A stretch of 64,000 nt of DNA from Xanthomonas albilineans (lineage in GTDB: Bacteria; Pseudomonadota; Gammaproteobacteria; Xanthomonadales; Xanthomonadaceae): positions 1 through 64,000 of the forward strand of contig NZ_MDCB01000014.1 in assembly GCF_002939705.1 (NCBI RefSeq). The letters are read 5' to 3'. The notes below the pieces were generated by a model. It worked only from the letters and a program-made list of their open reading frames with translations, was not told the DNA's origin and did not search any database. The position numbers and the translations under genes are program-made. Each line of letters starts with the position of its first letter. Position 1 is the stretch's first letter. Positions 19,200-29,040 of this stretch are shown piece by piece.

Positions 19200-19226
19200 G
19201 TGCGCGCGCATGAGAAAATCTCCGGC

Positions 19227-19802
19227 ATGACTGTTTCCCCTCCGATTCCGCGTGAGGCGGCCGCGCGCGGCCGCTGGCCGTTGGTCGCGCTGTTCGTGCT
19301 GTTTTTCGGCTCGATGCTGGGTGCCGGTGTGCTGCGCTTTTCCGGCTGGCAGCCGCCAGCGCGCCGCAATCATGGGGAACTGCTGACGCCACCGGCCGAT
19401 CTGCGTGTGCTGCAACCTCTCCTGGCCGATGGCAGCGGTTATGCCTGGCGACCGCAGCAGCGTCTGTGGCGCATCGCGCTGGCGCCGCCAGCGGAGTGTG
19501 CCAGTGCCTGCGACGCGTTGGCGCGCGAACTGGACAAGGTCTGGCAATTGTTCGGCCACGACGCCGATCGCGTGCAGATCCTGTGGATCGGCACGCCCTC
19601 GCCATGGATACGCACACTGCCGCAGGTGCGCGTGCTGCGTGCGGATCCGGCGCTGTTGGCCGCGCTGCCGCGGGTACACGATGCCGCGGGGGTGCCGGTC
19701 TACGTCATCGATCCCAATGGCTTCGTCGTGCTGCGCTATGCCCCCGGTTTCGACCCGGCCGGCTTGCATGCCGATCTGGCGAAATTGTTGAAACTTCTGT
19801 GA
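19227..19802 (+). CDS. Membrane-anchored thioredoxin-fold-like protein of the cox locus
   Basis: A 191-residue protein with one N-terminal membrane helix (about 18-38) and a periplasmic domain. The C-terminal part, [17 protein letters not shown] followed by a lysine-rich helix, looks like the end of a SCO/thioredoxin-type fold. The SCO copper motif CxxxC is absent; the only paired cysteines are in ECASACDA (C-x3-C) in the middle of the domain, and whether they bind copper is unclear. A GTG at 19200 is possible, but ATG 19227 gives a better N-terminus. It sits between SURF1 and ctaA, so a role in haem or copper delivery is a reasonable inference. Confidence 0.72.
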   Translation: MTVSPPIPREAAARGRWPLVALFVLFFGSMLGAGVLRFSGWQPPARRNHGELLTPPADLRVLQPLLADGSGYAWRPQQRLWRIALAPPAECASACDALARELDKVWQLFGHDADRVQILWIGTPSPWIRTLPQVRVLRADPALLAALPRVHDAAGVPVYVIDPNGFVVLRYAPGFDPAGLHADLAKLLKLL

Positions 19803-19813
19803 GCCACCTCCCT

Positions 19814-20977
19814 ATGAGCTTGTTCGCGCCGCCGGCGCTGTTCCGCCACTTCCACCGCATGGCCTGGCTGGCGGCGCTGTTCACCGCCAGCACCATCATG
19901 TTCGGTGCGTTCGTGCGCCTGTCCGATGCGGGCATGAGCTGCCCGGACTGGCCGACCTGCTACGGTCGGGTGACATGGCCGCAGACCAGTGCCGAAGCCA
20001 ACACCCATGCGGCCAGCAAGATCCGTCCGCTGGAGACGCACAAAGCCTGGCGCGAGCAGGTACACCGTTTTCTCGCCGGTGCGCTGGGGGTGGAGGTGTT
20101 GGTGCTGTCGCTGCTGGCGGCGCGTCGACGTCGGCTGGGGATTGTCCGGATCCTCGCGGCCGCGCTGCTGGTGGCGCTGTCGATTCCACTGTACATGTCC
20201 GGCTGGCCGGTGCTGGCAATGGGGTTGGCGGTGAGCGCCGAGGGGATGCTGTTGCTGGCGGCGTGGCGCTGGTCCAATGCCGATCTTGCCCGCGTGGCGG
20301 TGTTGGCCCTGACGGTGGTGATTTTCCAGGCGTTGCTGGGAATGTGGACGGTGACTCTGCTGCTCAAGCCGATCGTGGTGATGGGGCATCTGCTGGGTGC
20401 TTTGACGATGTTCTCGTTGCTGGTGTGGATGGCCTGGCGCGCCACGCACTTGCCGATCACCCTGGCCGATGTGGTGCAGTTGCAGTGGCTGCTGCGCATC
20501 GGCGTGGGGTTGCTGGTGGTGCAGATCGCACTTGGCGGTTGGGTCAGCGCCAACTACGCGGCATTGGCCTGCGGCGGCGGCAGCTGGTCGGCGGACAATT
20601 TCCCGCGCTGCGTCAGCCAGTGGTGGCCGCCGCACGATTTCCGTGCCGGTTTCACCCTGTGGCGTGCCATCGGCGTGGACTACGAAGGCGGTGTCCTCGA
20701 CGGCGCGGCGCGCATCGCCATCCAGATGGCGCATCGGATGATGGCGCTGGGCGTGTCCGCTTATCTGGTGTGGTTGGGCTGGCGTCTGAGCCGTTCGCCG
20801 GGCATGCGCGGTTGGGCGGTGGCGCTGCTGGTGTTACTGCTTGCTCAGATCAGCCTGGGCATTCTCAACGTCAAGTTGGCGCTGCCGTTGCCGGTGGCGG
20901 TGTTGCACAACGCGGGTGCGGTGGCATTGCTGTTCGTACTGGTGTCGCTGCTGGCGCGGTTGCGAGCGCCGCAATGA
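19814..20977 (+). CDS. ctaA: Haem A synthase CtaA
   Basis: A 387-residue polytopic membrane enzyme that oxidises the C8 methyl of haem O to give haem A. It shows the COX15/CtaA signatures [22 protein letters not shown] near the N-terminus, paired His in the helices ([36 protein letters not shown]) and a short conserved loop with Cys residues (ALACGGG, FPRCVSQ). The ATG at 19814 is 11 bases after the preceding stop. Its TGA overlaps the ctaB ATG. Confidence 0.95.
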   Translation: MSLFAPPALFRHFHRMAWLAALFTASTIMFGAFVRLSDAGMSCPDWPTCYGRVTWPQTSAEANTHAASKIRPLETHKAWREQVHRFLAGALGVEVLVLSLLAARRRRLGIVRILAAALLVALSIPLYMSGWPVLAMGLAVSAEGMLLLAAWRWSNADLARVAVLALTVVIFQALLGMWTVTLLLKPIVVMGHLLGALTMFSLLVWMAWRATHLPITLADVVQLQWLLRIGVGLLVVQIALGGWVSANYAALACGGGSWSADNFPRCVSQWWPPHDFRAGFTLWRAIGVDYEGGVLDGAARIAIQMAHRMMALGVSAYLVWLGWRLSRSPGMRGWAVALLVLLLAQISLGILNVKLALPLPVAVLHNAGAVALLFVLVSLLARLRAPQ

Positions 20978-21873
20978 GCGCGCGTGGCGTCTACTGGCGC
21001 GATTATTGGGATTTGACCAAACCCAAGGTGGTGGCGCTGATCGTGTTCACCGCCTTGGTCGGCATGTGTCTGGCGATCCCGGGCGTGCCGACCTGGGAGC
21101 AGGTGCGTACCGGGCTGCTCGGTTTCTTCGGTATCTGGCTGGCCGCTTCGGCGGCGGCGGCGATCAACCAGTTGCTGGATGCGCGCATCGATGCGCAGAT
21201 GGCGCGCACTTCCTGGCGTCCGTTGGTGGTGGGCAAGGTGCTGCCGTGGCAGGTGTTGTTGTTCGCCGCTGTGCTCACCGCGCTGTCGATGACGGTCTTG
21301 GTGGTGTGGGTCAACGTCATCACAGCGGTGTTGACCTTCGCTTCGTTGATTGGCTATGCGGTGATCTATACGGTGTTCCTCAAGCGCACCACGCCGCAGA
21401 ACATCGTCATCGGCGGCCTGGCCGGCGCCGCGCCACCGCTGCTCGGCTGGGCCGCGATCACCGGTATGCAGGGCCAGTGGGACTGGGCCTACGCTTCGTT
21501 GCTGGTGTTGATCATCTTTGTATGGACGCCGCCGCATTTCTGGGCGCTGGCGATCTTCCGTCGCGCCGATTACGCCAAGGCGGCGATTCCGATGTTGCCC
21601 ATTACCCACGGTGTGGCGCACACGCGTCAGCAAATTCTGGTGTACACGCTGCTGCTGGTCGTGGCGACCTTGTTGCCGGTGGTCGTGGGCATGAGTGGCG
21701 TGTTTTATCTTGGCGGCACGCTGGTGCTGGATGCGGTGTTTCTCTGGTACGCCTGGCGCATGCTCGACCCGCCGGATGAGATGTTCTCGATGCGAATGTT
21801 CGGCTACTCCATCGTGTACCTGATGGCGTTGTTCGCGTTCCTGCTGGTCGATCACTGGTTGCTGCCGGGTTAG
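20974..21873 (+). CDS. ctaB: Protohaem IX farnesyltransferase (haem O synthase)
   Basis: A 299-residue UbiA-family prenyltransferase with about nine membrane helices that adds the farnesyl chain to haem B. The first Asp-rich motif is present as [20 protein letters not shown], and the second region as [20 protein letters not shown]. It overlaps ctaA by ATGA and ends the oxidase operon. Together with ctaA it supplies haem A to subunit I. Confidence 0.96.
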   Translation: MSARGVYWRDYWDLTKPKVVALIVFTALVGMCLAIPGVPTWEQVRTGLLGFFGIWLAASAAAAINQLLDARIDAQMARTSWRPLVVGKVLPWQVLLFAAVLTALSMTVLVVWVNVITAVLTFASLIGYAVIYTVFLKRTTPQNIVIGGLAGAAPPLLGWAAITGMQGQWDWAYASLLVLIIFVWTPPHFWALAIFRRADYAKAAIPMLPITHGVAHTRQQILVYTLLLVVATLLPVVVGMSGVFYLGGTLVLDAVFLWYAWRMLDPPDEMFSMRMFGYSIVYLMALFAFLLVDHWLLPG

Positions 21874-21918
21874 GGCGCGGCGCCGTCGGCACCGCGTCCT
21901 GCGCGACCGCGACGGGGT

Positions 21919-23493
21919 TCAACTCAGCCAGTGTTGGCAGTTGTCGGTGTCCTGGTGGCCGCAGTTCTGCTGCATTTTCTGCTGCAGGCGTGCCAGCACG
22001 GCGCTACCGCTGTGATTTTTGCTCCAGACCTTTAGTGCCTTGCCCAGGGTGTCGAAGCGCTGCCGGGTACGCTGATGGTAGCCGTCGGGCTGGCTAGCCA
22101 GTTCGGCGATGACCTGGCCTGCGGCGTTTTCGATGGCGGTTGTGTTGTCCGGTTGCAGGCGGATCAGGCCCTTGACATAGACCACACCCCATTGCACCCG
22201 TGTGGCCGGGCCTTGTGCGCTCGCATAGGCCTTCTTCAGCCAGTACAGCGCGGTTTGCTTGTCGCCGCGCTCCTCGGCCATCCCGGACAATTCGGGCATG
22301 TAGTAGTAAGGCGTCTTGCTGCGTCCGAGTTCGGCGAGCAACAACTGTTCGGCGCCGGCTTTGTCGCCGATGACATAGAGCAGGTCGGCGGCGCTACTGA
22401 TCGTGGACTGGCGTTCGGCATCGCTGTGTGCGGCCTGTTCGGCCCAGTGCGCGCGTTGCCGTATTTTTTCGACCAAGGCCGCCGACAGTGGCGGCGGAGT
22501 ATGCGTCTCCACCTCCGGCTGGCCCTGTGCCAGCCGCGCCAGCGCGATGTCTGCATAGACCGTCTCCAGGCGATCACTGATCGGCAAGCGACTGTCGGTG
22601 TAGACTTTGTCCAGTGCCTGCGTCAGCGCGCTCGACAACGTAGCGCGCTCGGCTGCATTCGCCGCTGATGCCTGCACCAGTTCACGTGCCGAATAGGTTA
22701 GTGCGCCGAGGTTGGCGCGCACTTCGGCCGGATCGGACAGCACGGCCTGTAGCAGGGCACGATTGGCGGCGCGCTGTTTGGGCGTCGGTGTGCCGGTTTT
22801 GTCCATGCTCAGCGCCAACAACCCGAAGCGACGGCGCAGCGCAGGCTGCGGCGCGGCGGCGGCCAGGCGTGCGAGCACGTCGGCGGTGTGTTCGGACTTG
22901 ATCAAGTGCGCGCCATCTACGCTCCAGTCGTATTGGCTGAGTATGGTCCAGTCGTCGTTGCTGAGCGTGGCCGGTTCTTTCAGGGCCTGCTGCAGTAATT
23001 GTGTCGAGCTGGAGGTATGGGTTGCCGCCACCCGCAGCGCTTCGGCCAGATGGGCGGTGTCGCTGTCGCCGGCCAGACGGGTGATTTCGCTGCGGTCCGG
23101 GCGCAGCACGATGATGGTCGGATAGCCCTTGATACCGAAACGGTCGCCCCAGGCTTGCGCACTTTCCGAGTCGCCGTCCAGATGCACCGCCACGAAGGCG
23201 CGAGTACGGGCGATGAATGCCGGGTCCTTGAACAGCGTGGCTTTGAGTCGATTGCAGGGGGGGCACCACGCCGCACCCCAGTAGAGCAGTAAGGGTTTGT
23301 TCTGTTCACGGGCTTCGGCGAAGGCATCGTCGAGGTCGCCCTCGCGCCAGGCGATGCCGGCACTGTCCTTGGTGGGGGCTGGCGCGGCGGCCGTGGGCGT
23401 GGCCGGAGCGGGCGGCTTTTCGCAGGCGCTCAGGGCCAGCAACGTGGCTAGACTTGTGCAGAGTATGGCGGGGCGGCGGAGCATACGGCTCAT
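21919..23493 (-). CDS. Thioredoxin-like lipoprotein with CPPC motif
   Basis: A 524-residue lipoprotein. The signal peptide ends in the lipobox LSAC (Cys about 23), then a Pro/Ala linker leads into a thioredoxin-like domain with WCPPC (about residues 80-90) and the cis-Pro region KGYPTIIVL. The remaining 330 residues are helical, probably TPR/Sel1-like repeats, and end in a Cys-containing QQNCGHQDTDNCQHW tail. ATG 23493 was chosen because earlier in-frame starts lie before a clear signal peptide. Likely a periplasmic thiol oxidoreductase; the partner is unknown. It is convergent with ctaB. Confidence 0.8.
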   Translation of the reverse strand: MSRMLRRPAILCTSLATLLALSACEKPPAPATPTAAAPAPTKDSAGIAWREGDLDDAFAEAREQNKPLLLYWGAAWCPPCNRLKATLFKDPAFIARTRAFVAVHLDGDSESAQAWGDRFGIKGYPTIIVLRPDRSEITRLAGDSDTAHLAEALRVAATHTSSSTQLLQQALKEPATLSNDDWTILSQYDWSVDGAHLIKSEHTADVLARLAAAAPQPALRRRFGLLALSMDKTGTPTPKQRAANRALLQAVLSDPAEVRANLGALTYSARELVQASAANAAERATLSSALTQALDKVYTDSRLPISDRLETVYADIALARLAQGQPEVETHTPPPLSAALVEKIRQRAHWAEQAAHSDAERQSTISSAADLLYVIGDKAGAEQLLLAELGRSKTPYYYMPELSGMAEERGDKQTALYWLKKAYASAQGPATRVQWGVVYVKGLIRLQPDNTTAIENAAGQVIAELASQPDGYHQRTRQRFDTLGKALKVWSKNHSGSAVLARLQQKMQQNCGHQDTDNCQHWLS

Positions 23494-23681
23494 ATGGGGC
23501 ACCGGTAAGGGGAGGGAGGCGTGGCGGGGGCCACAGCGGTCCCCTACTTTACCCAGTGCCGCCGCCGCGGGGACATGACGGTTGCGTCTGTGCTTATAAG
23601 ATCGTGACCGGGCACACGATCGTGGCATCGGGCGGGTGTCTCCCCTCGTCTAAATGCGCACCGCAGATGCGAGGAATCGGT

Positions 23682-24671
23682 TTATTGGCCGCGCGCCGAC
23701 TTCACGGTTTGCGCATAGCGCTGTGCGATCACCGCGCAGACGATCAACTGAATCTGATGGTAAATCATGACCGGCAGTACGATCGCGCCGAGGCTGCCAC
23801 TGGCGAATAGCACCTTGGCCATTGGCACGCCGGTGGCCAGACTCTTCTTGGAACCGCAGAACACGATCGGGATTTCGTCCTCGCGGGAAAAGCCCAGTCG
23901 CCGTGCGCTGAAGGTGATCAGCAGCATTGCCAGCGCCAGTAACAAGGCTCCGACCACCGCCACGCCGAGCAGTGCCGGCAGCGGCGTTTTGCGCCATAAA
24001 CCTTCGATCACCGCCGCACTGAAGGCGGTGTACACCACCAGCAGAATCGTGCCCTGGTCGGTGTAGCGCAGCAGCGCGCGGCGGCGATCGACCCAGGTGC
24101 CGATCCATGGCCGCAACAGATGACCTGCCAGGAACGGCACCAGCAACTGCAGCATGATCTTGCCCATCGCTTCCAGCGGATTGGCCATGGCGCTCTGTGC
24201 GCCGGCCAGCAGGCCCATCAGCAACGGGGTCAGAAACACGCCAAGCAGGCTCGACAGCGAGGCGCTGCACACGGCGGCCGAGACGTTGCCGCCGGCCATC
24301 GAGGTGAACGCGATCGACGACTGTACCGTGGATGGTAGCGTGCACAGGAACAGCACGCCGATGTACAACGCCGGGGTCAACATCCAGTGCGATAGCGGCT
24401 TCAATAGCAAGCCCAGTAACGGAAACAGCATGAAAGTGGCGGCGAAGATGGTCAGGTGCAGGCGCCAGTGCAACGCACCAGCCAGGATGGCCTCGCGTGA
24501 CAGCCGCGCGCCGTGCAGGAAGAACAGCGCGGCGATGGCCAGATCGGTGACCGCGTCCATGATCCGCGCCGCGCGCCCGGACACCGGCAGTAGCGAGGCC
24601 AGCAACACCGTACACAACAGCGAAAGGGTGAATGGTTCGATACGCAGACGAGCGAGCCAGGGTCTGATCAT
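23682..24671 (-). CDS. Bile acid:sodium symporter-family transporter
   Basis: A 329-residue inner-membrane protein with nine to ten helices, matching the SBF-like branch of the bile acid/sodium symporter superfamily. Family features: LFFLHGARLS early, PSTVQSSIAFTSMAGGNV in the crossing-helix region, and FCGSKKSLATGVPMA near the C-terminus. Substrate is unknown; bacterial members carry diverse organic anions. The frame is open to 24875, but ATG 24671 gives a basic N-terminus just before the first helix. Confidence 0.87.
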   Translation of the reverse strand: MIRPWLARLRIEPFTLSLLCTVLLASLLPVSGRAARIMDAVTDLAIAALFFLHGARLSREAILAGALHWRLHLTIFAATFMLFPLLGLLLKPLSHWMLTPALYIGVLFLCTLPSTVQSSIAFTSMAGGNVSAAVCSASLSSLLGVFLTPLLMGLLAGAQSAMANPLEAMGKIMLQLLVPFLAGHLLRPWIGTWVDRRRALLRYTDQGTILLVVYTAFSAAVIEGLWRKTPLPALLGVAVVGALLLALAMLLITFSARRLGFSREDEIPIVFCGSKKSLATGVPMAKVLFASGSLGAIVLPVMIYHQIQLIVCAVIAQRYAQTVKSARGQ

Positions 24672-24913
24672 GGCGCGGGGCGGTGTTGTCGGGTCTGCAT
24701 TGTAGGAAGCGAAGACGCAGGAGGCGAGTCCGGACGCGCGGCGTAGACAACTTTCCAGCATGCTGTGGCAATGATGGCTTTTGCCAAGTTCACCGATCGG
24801 TTGCTTGCTAAATTTCCGCGCATCGTGTTGATGGGGGATGCGGCCGGGCAATATCGAAGGTAGTAGGTGTTCCACGTCTGGCGTTTTTCCATAAATTACT
24901 AGCGACTAGGAAC

Positions 24914-26068
24914 ATGCATATGCGATACGACCCGTATCAGACCGTCTTCGCGCTTTCGACCCTGGCCAGTTGGATCAGCAATCAAATTGGCACGGCGCAA
25001 GCGTTGCAGGCCGATTATCAAAAGGTACTCATGGCGACGCTGGCGTCGCCGCCGGTGCCGCAGACGATCGGGGTCTGGGAGCTGGCCTGGGGGCCGCAGG
25101 TCTGGCAGGCGGAGAACTCCAATCGGTCGGACAACGCCATGTGCGTCGTCAAGACGCGCAACCTCGGCGATATCGCCGGGGACGTTTACGTTGTGGTGAT
25201 CACCGCCACCAATGCGTTCTCTCTCTACGACTGGGTGGTGGAGGACTTCGACGTCGCCAAGGTGGTCGACTTTTCGACCTACGATCCCACCGCGAGTACC
25301 GCACCGGTTCGACTCTTGCATCCGAGCCAGACCAATCCGGTCATCTCGATGGGCACCGCGCTGGGTGTCTGGCACTTGCTCAACATGGTGAGTCCACCGT
25401 CTGGCGTGTCGCCTGGCGATACGCTGGATGGATTTTTGAAGAAAGTAACCAGCAGTGGCGCAAGCGTGATTTTCGCTGGCCATAGCCTGGGGGGGGCGTT
25501 GTCGCCGACCATGGCGACCTGGTTCAAGAATGCCCACAGGCTGGACGAGTGCACGGCGGTGTATTGCTATCCCACCGCTGGCCCCACACCGGGAAATGCC
25601 GCTTTTGCGCAGCTATGCACGAGGGTATTGCCGCCGACGAGTGGCAACGGTTATCGGGTATGGAATCGCGTGTTGTGGAACGCGTACGACGTGGTGCCGC
25701 ATGGCTGGGATCTCGCGATGCTCGAGCAGATCAAGACGCTGTATGCAAACGCGCCGATGTTGTTGATCAACGCCATTGTCGATATTGCCAAGCAGTATGC
25801 ATCGTCGTCGGGTATCGCGTACTGCCAGATTGCGAACCAGCGACTTTCGGGAACGTTGAGCGGCATCCCGACCACGCTTTGGGAGTTCATTGAACAGGCA
25901 GAAACCCAACATACAACCGCCTACGCCGCGCTGATCGCGCATCGGTTGAAGCCGGTGGTGCCGCCGGCGAAGAAACGGCAAACGGTGGAAATGGACATGG
26001 AGGCGGAGTTCTATGCCTTGCTCAAGCGACTTGAAGCGCTCGGCGATGTGTCGACGACGTTAGGTTAG
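24914..26068 (+). CDS. Class 3 lipase-family protein
   Basis: A 384-residue alpha/beta hydrolase with the class 3 lipase nucleophile elbow GHSLGG (Ser191). An Asp (YDVVPHGWD, about 260) is a candidate for the catalytic triad; the His cannot be assigned with confidence. There is no signal peptide or membrane segment, so it is either cytosolic or exported by another route. The start is ATG 24914 after AGGAAC; ATG 24920 is possible. It lies alone between a transporter and dnaG with an AT-rich upstream region. It may be an accessory gene, since dnaG is often followed by rpoD in gammaproteobacteria. Confidence 0.8.
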   Translation: MHMRYDPYQTVFALSTLASWISNQIGTAQALQADYQKVLMATLASPPVPQTIGVWELAWGPQVWQAENSNRSDNAMCVVKTRNLGDIAGDVYVVVITATNAFSLYDWVVEDFDVAKVVDFSTYDPTASTAPVRLLHPSQTNPVISMGTALGVWHLLNMVSPPSGVSPGDTLDGFLKKVTSSGASVIFAGHSLGGALSPTMATWFKNAHRLDECTAVYCYPTAGPTPGNAAFAQLCTRVLPPTSGNGYRVWNRVLWNAYDVVPHGWDLAMLEQIKTLYANAPMLLINAIVDIAKQYASSSGIAYCQIANQRLSGTLSGIPTTLWEFIEQAETQHTTAYAALIAHRLKPVVPPAKKRQTVEMDMEAEFYALLKRLEALGDVSTTLG

Positions 26069-26091
26069 AAGCCACCGCGACATCGGCGATG

Positions 26092-26141
26092 TCGACTTGT
26101 CTCAACGCGCTTCAGGTGACTTCGCATTCACTTCAAGGACA
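26092..26141 (-). repeat. Dispersed ~60-bp repeat, copy 1
   Basis: Read on the minus strand this has TTGAAGTGAATGCGAAGTC followed by CCTGAAGCGCGTTGAGACA. The same block, with substitutions, occurs at 39441-39507 (minus) and 54322-54382 (plus). It lies in the gap between the lipase and dnaG. Confidence 0.65.
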
Positions 26142-26203
26142 TCATTTGCTCCAGGTTAGGTTTCGCAGCATCCGGCGAATGCATCGCATCCGCCGGCTAG
26201 CGT

Positions 26204-27940
26204 TCAGCGCAACGTCGCAAGGATCTTCAGCAGTTCGCGTAGTTCGTACTTATCGGTCTCGTCCAGTCCTTGCGCGCGTTGCTTGGCCTGCAGTTCGTCC
26301 AGGCGTTGTTGCAGGGTCTGTTTTTCCAGTTGCACCATCACATCGAGTAACTCCTGACGCCAGCTCGCGGTGTCGCCGGGAATCTCCTGCACCACCAATT
26401 TTTGTAGTGCGGCCAGTTCCTCGCGTTCGTGGAAGTGTTCGAGTAGCGCGCCAGTGGTGATTTCCGGCCGTGTATGCACGATCTGCAACAGTTCGATGAG
26501 TAACTCGACGCCGGGTAGACGCAGGCCAGCGAACGGATAGGGCGGCGTTAACTCCAGCGCCAGCGCTGGCACTTGCAGCAAACGTGCGATTGCCTCGCGC
26601 ACCAGGCTGCGTTTGTGCGCCGACCGCGCTGGCCTCAGCGGCGGTCGGCTTGTCGATGTAGTGGCGGGTGCGGCGGCGCCGATGCCGGTGAGTTCGGTCA
26701 GGCGCTGGCGCATCAGGTCGCCGAACGCGCCGTCGGGAATCTGCGCCAGCATCGGTCGCGCGCGCTCGGCCAAACGCGCCTTGCCATCGAGCGTGCTCAG
26801 ATTGATTTCGCGCGACAGCTCGTCGAAGAAAAATTGCGACAGTGGCGTGGCCTGGGCGAGGCGCGTGTCGAACGCCGCCGCGCCTTCTTTGCGCACGATG
26901 GTGTCCGGATCCTCGCCCTCGGGCAGGAACAGGAAGAATGCCTGGCGTCCGTCCTTCATTCGCGGCAGCACCGATTCCAGTGCCTTCCAGCCAGCGCGGC
27001 GCCCGGCGGCGTCGCCGTCGAAGCAGAAGAACACGTCTGGCGCATTGCGGAACAGTAATTCGGCATGCTCCGGCGTGGTCGCCGTGCCCAGTGTCGCCAC
27101 CGCCTGAGTCACGCCGAACTGGAACAGCGAGACCACGTCCATGTAACCCTCGACCACGATCAGCCGCTCGATCTTCTGGTTGCTCTGGCGCACCTGCCAC
27201 AGGCCGTACAGCTCGCGTCCCTTGTGGAATAGCGCAGTCTCCGGCGAGTTCAGATACTTGGGGCCATCGTCCTTGTCGAGGACGCGGCCGCCGAAGGCGA
27301 TCACCCGCCCACGGCGGTCGAAGATCGGGAACATCACCCGGTCGCGGAACTTGTCGTAGACGTGGCCACGGTCGTTCTTGGAGAACAGTCCGGCGCGGTC
27401 GAGCAACTTATGCCGACGCTCGTCGGTGCCCAAGGCATCCTTGAGCGCGCTGTAGCCGTCTGGCGCATAGCCGATCTGGAAGCGTGCGCGGTTCTCCGCA
27501 TCCACGCCACGACCATCCAGATAGGTACGTGCTTTGTCGCTGGTGTCGAGCTGGCGTTGGAAGAATTTCGTCGCCGCTTCCAGCGCCGAGTACAGGTCGC
27601 GATGGTCTTCGCCGGCGGCTTGTGCGGCGCCGCGTTGTTGCGCGTCGCGCGGTACTTCCATCCCGGCGCGCTTGGCCAGCTCGTCCACCGCGTCGAGAAA
27701 TTCGAGGCGGTCGTAGTTCATCAGGAAGCTGATCGCGGTACCGTGCGCACCGCAGCCGAAGCAGTGATAGAACTGTTTGGTCGGGGAGACGGTGAACGAG
27801 GCCGAGCGCTCGTCGTGAAATGGGCAGCGTGCCGCGTACTCCTTGCCCTGGCGCTTCAGCGGCACGCGCGTGCCGATCACCTCGACGATGTCGGTGCGGG
27901 CGAGCAGATCGTCGATGAATGCGTCGGGGATGCGGGCCAT
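26204..27940 (-). CDS. dnaG: DNA primase
   Basis: A 578-residue primase that makes RNA primers at the replication fork. The N-terminal zinc-binding domain is complete (CPFHDERSASF to HCFGCGAHG, about 38-66). The TOPRIM catalytic core follows, with VVEGYMDVVSL and FCFDGDAAGRRA supplying the acidic metal ligands. The C-terminal DnaB-interacting helical domain occupies the last 150 residues. ATG 27940 is chosen; ATG 27946 is two codons earlier. It is the last gene of an rpsU-yqeY-yihY-dnaG series; rpoD, which usually follows dnaG, is not here. Confidence 0.97.
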   Translation of the reverse strand: MARIPDAFIDDLLARTDIVEVIGTRVPLKRQGKEYAARCPFHDERSASFTVSPTKQFYHCFGCGAHGTAISFLMNYDRLEFLDAVDELAKRAGMEVPRDAQQRGAAQAAGEDHRDLYSALEAATKFFQRQLDTSDKARTYLDGRGVDAENRARFQIGYAPDGYSALKDALGTDERRHKLLDRAGLFSKNDRGHVYDKFRDRVMFPIFDRRGRVIAFGGRVLDKDDGPKYLNSPETALFHKGRELYGLWQVRQSNQKIERLIVVEGYMDVVSLFQFGVTQAVATLGTATTPEHAELLFRNAPDVFFCFDGDAAGRRAGWKALESVLPRMKDGRQAFFLFLPEGEDPDTIVRKEGAAAFDTRLAQATPLSQFFFDELSREINLSTLDGKARLAERARPMLAQIPDGAFGDLMRQRLTELTGIGAAAPATTSTSRPPLRPARSAHKRSLVREAIARLLQVPALALELTPPYPFAGLRLPGVELLIELLQIVHTRPEITTGALLEHFHEREELAALQKLVVQEIPGDTASWRQELLDVMVQLEKQTLQQRLDELQAKQRAQGLDETDKYELRELLKILATLR

Positions 27941-28003
27941 CGGCATAGGATGCCACGCGTGTGCGTCGTCGCCACGGATCGGGTGCTGCGCGGTGTGGTG
28001 GAT

Positions 28004-28912
28004 TCAGTGAGGCGGCGCTGCGGTCACGGCGCTGGGCGGGTCGATCCCGGCGTCGTCGAGGGGGCGCCGCGCGCGCTGGCGCTCGTCGATGACGGCGGTG
28101 ATCAGCGCGCCGACGAAGAACACCACCGTGGCGTAGTAGATCCACACCAGCAGGATCACCGGCGCGCCCATGGAGCCGTAGGCGCTGCCCGGTGCGGCGG
28201 TGGCGATGTATACGCCGATCGCATAGCGCCCAATCACGAAAAGACAGGCGGTGATGGCCCCGCCGATGATCGCCTGCCGCCACTCCACGCGCCGATCTGG
28301 CAGGTAGTGGTAGAGCACGGCGAAGGCCAGTACGTAGATCGCCAGCGTGGAGAAGTAGCCCACCGCCGGCAGCAGCGATGGCATCCGCGCGAAGGCGACC
28401 TGCAACACGGTGGTCAGGATCATCGAGATCAGCAGCAAGAAACCCAGTGCGAAGACCACGCCGAAAGAGAACACGCGTTTCTTCAGCCACGGTAGGAAAC
28501 CGTCGAGCTGCTGCTTGTCGGTGCGGAAGATCAGATTCAGCGCATTTTGCAGTTGCGCGAATACCGCTGTGGCACCGACGAACAGCAACAAGGTGCTCCA
28601 CAGTCCGGCCAGCGAGCCGATGTTGGGCTGGTGCTTGGCGTTGTCGATCACCGTCTGTGCGACGTCGCGTGCGCCGTTCCCGGCCAGTTGCCCGATCTGT
28701 GCGATCAGCGCTTGCTGCGCTTGTGGATATAGCGAGGCGGTCAGCCACAGCAGCAACACCAGGAGCGGCGCCAGCGACAGCAGCGCGTAGAACGACAGCG
28801 AGGCGGCCTGGGTCATCAGATCGATCTCGGTGAAGCGCCGTGCCAGTGCCGCCGGCAGGCTCTGCTGTAGGCGGTCCAAGTGCGTGTGCAGGCGTGCGGA
28901 TGATAGGGACAT
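28004..28912 (-). CDS. YihY/BrkB-family inner-membrane protein
   Basis: A 302-residue membrane protein with about six helices, matching the YihY/UPF0761 (once called ribonuclease BN or BrkB) family. Family segments: AASLSFYALLSLAPLL, a central helix with VGATAVFAQLQNALN, and MGAPVILLVWIYYATVVFFVGA. The cellular function is not settled; RNase BN activity was assigned to another protein. ATG 28912 is favoured over 28948. It lies 63 bases before dnaG and is probably in the same operon. Confidence 0.87.
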   Translation of the reverse strand: MSLSSARLHTHLDRLQQSLPAALARRFTEIDLMTQAASLSFYALLSLAPLLVLLLWLTASLYPQAQQALIAQIGQLAGNGARDVAQTVIDNAKHQPNIGSLAGLWSTLLLFVGATAVFAQLQNALNLIFRTDKQQLDGFLPWLKKRVFSFGVVFALGFLLLISMILTTVLQVAFARMPSLLPAVGYFSTLAIYVLAFAVLYHYLPDRRVEWRQAIIGGAITACLFVIGRYAIGVYIATAAPGSAYGSMGAPVILLVWIYYATVVFFVGALITAVIDERQRARRPLDDAGIDPPSAVTAAPPH

Positions 28913-29040
28913 GGTCGCCAGAACCTTAAGCGCGCGGCGTCGAAACACCAGCCCCGCGCTGCGCGCGGTAAGTGAAAGCGCGGGCTTGCCGGTGTTGTAG
29001 CAGTCCTGCGCTAAAGATGGGTGAAGCGTGACGCGCCGGA

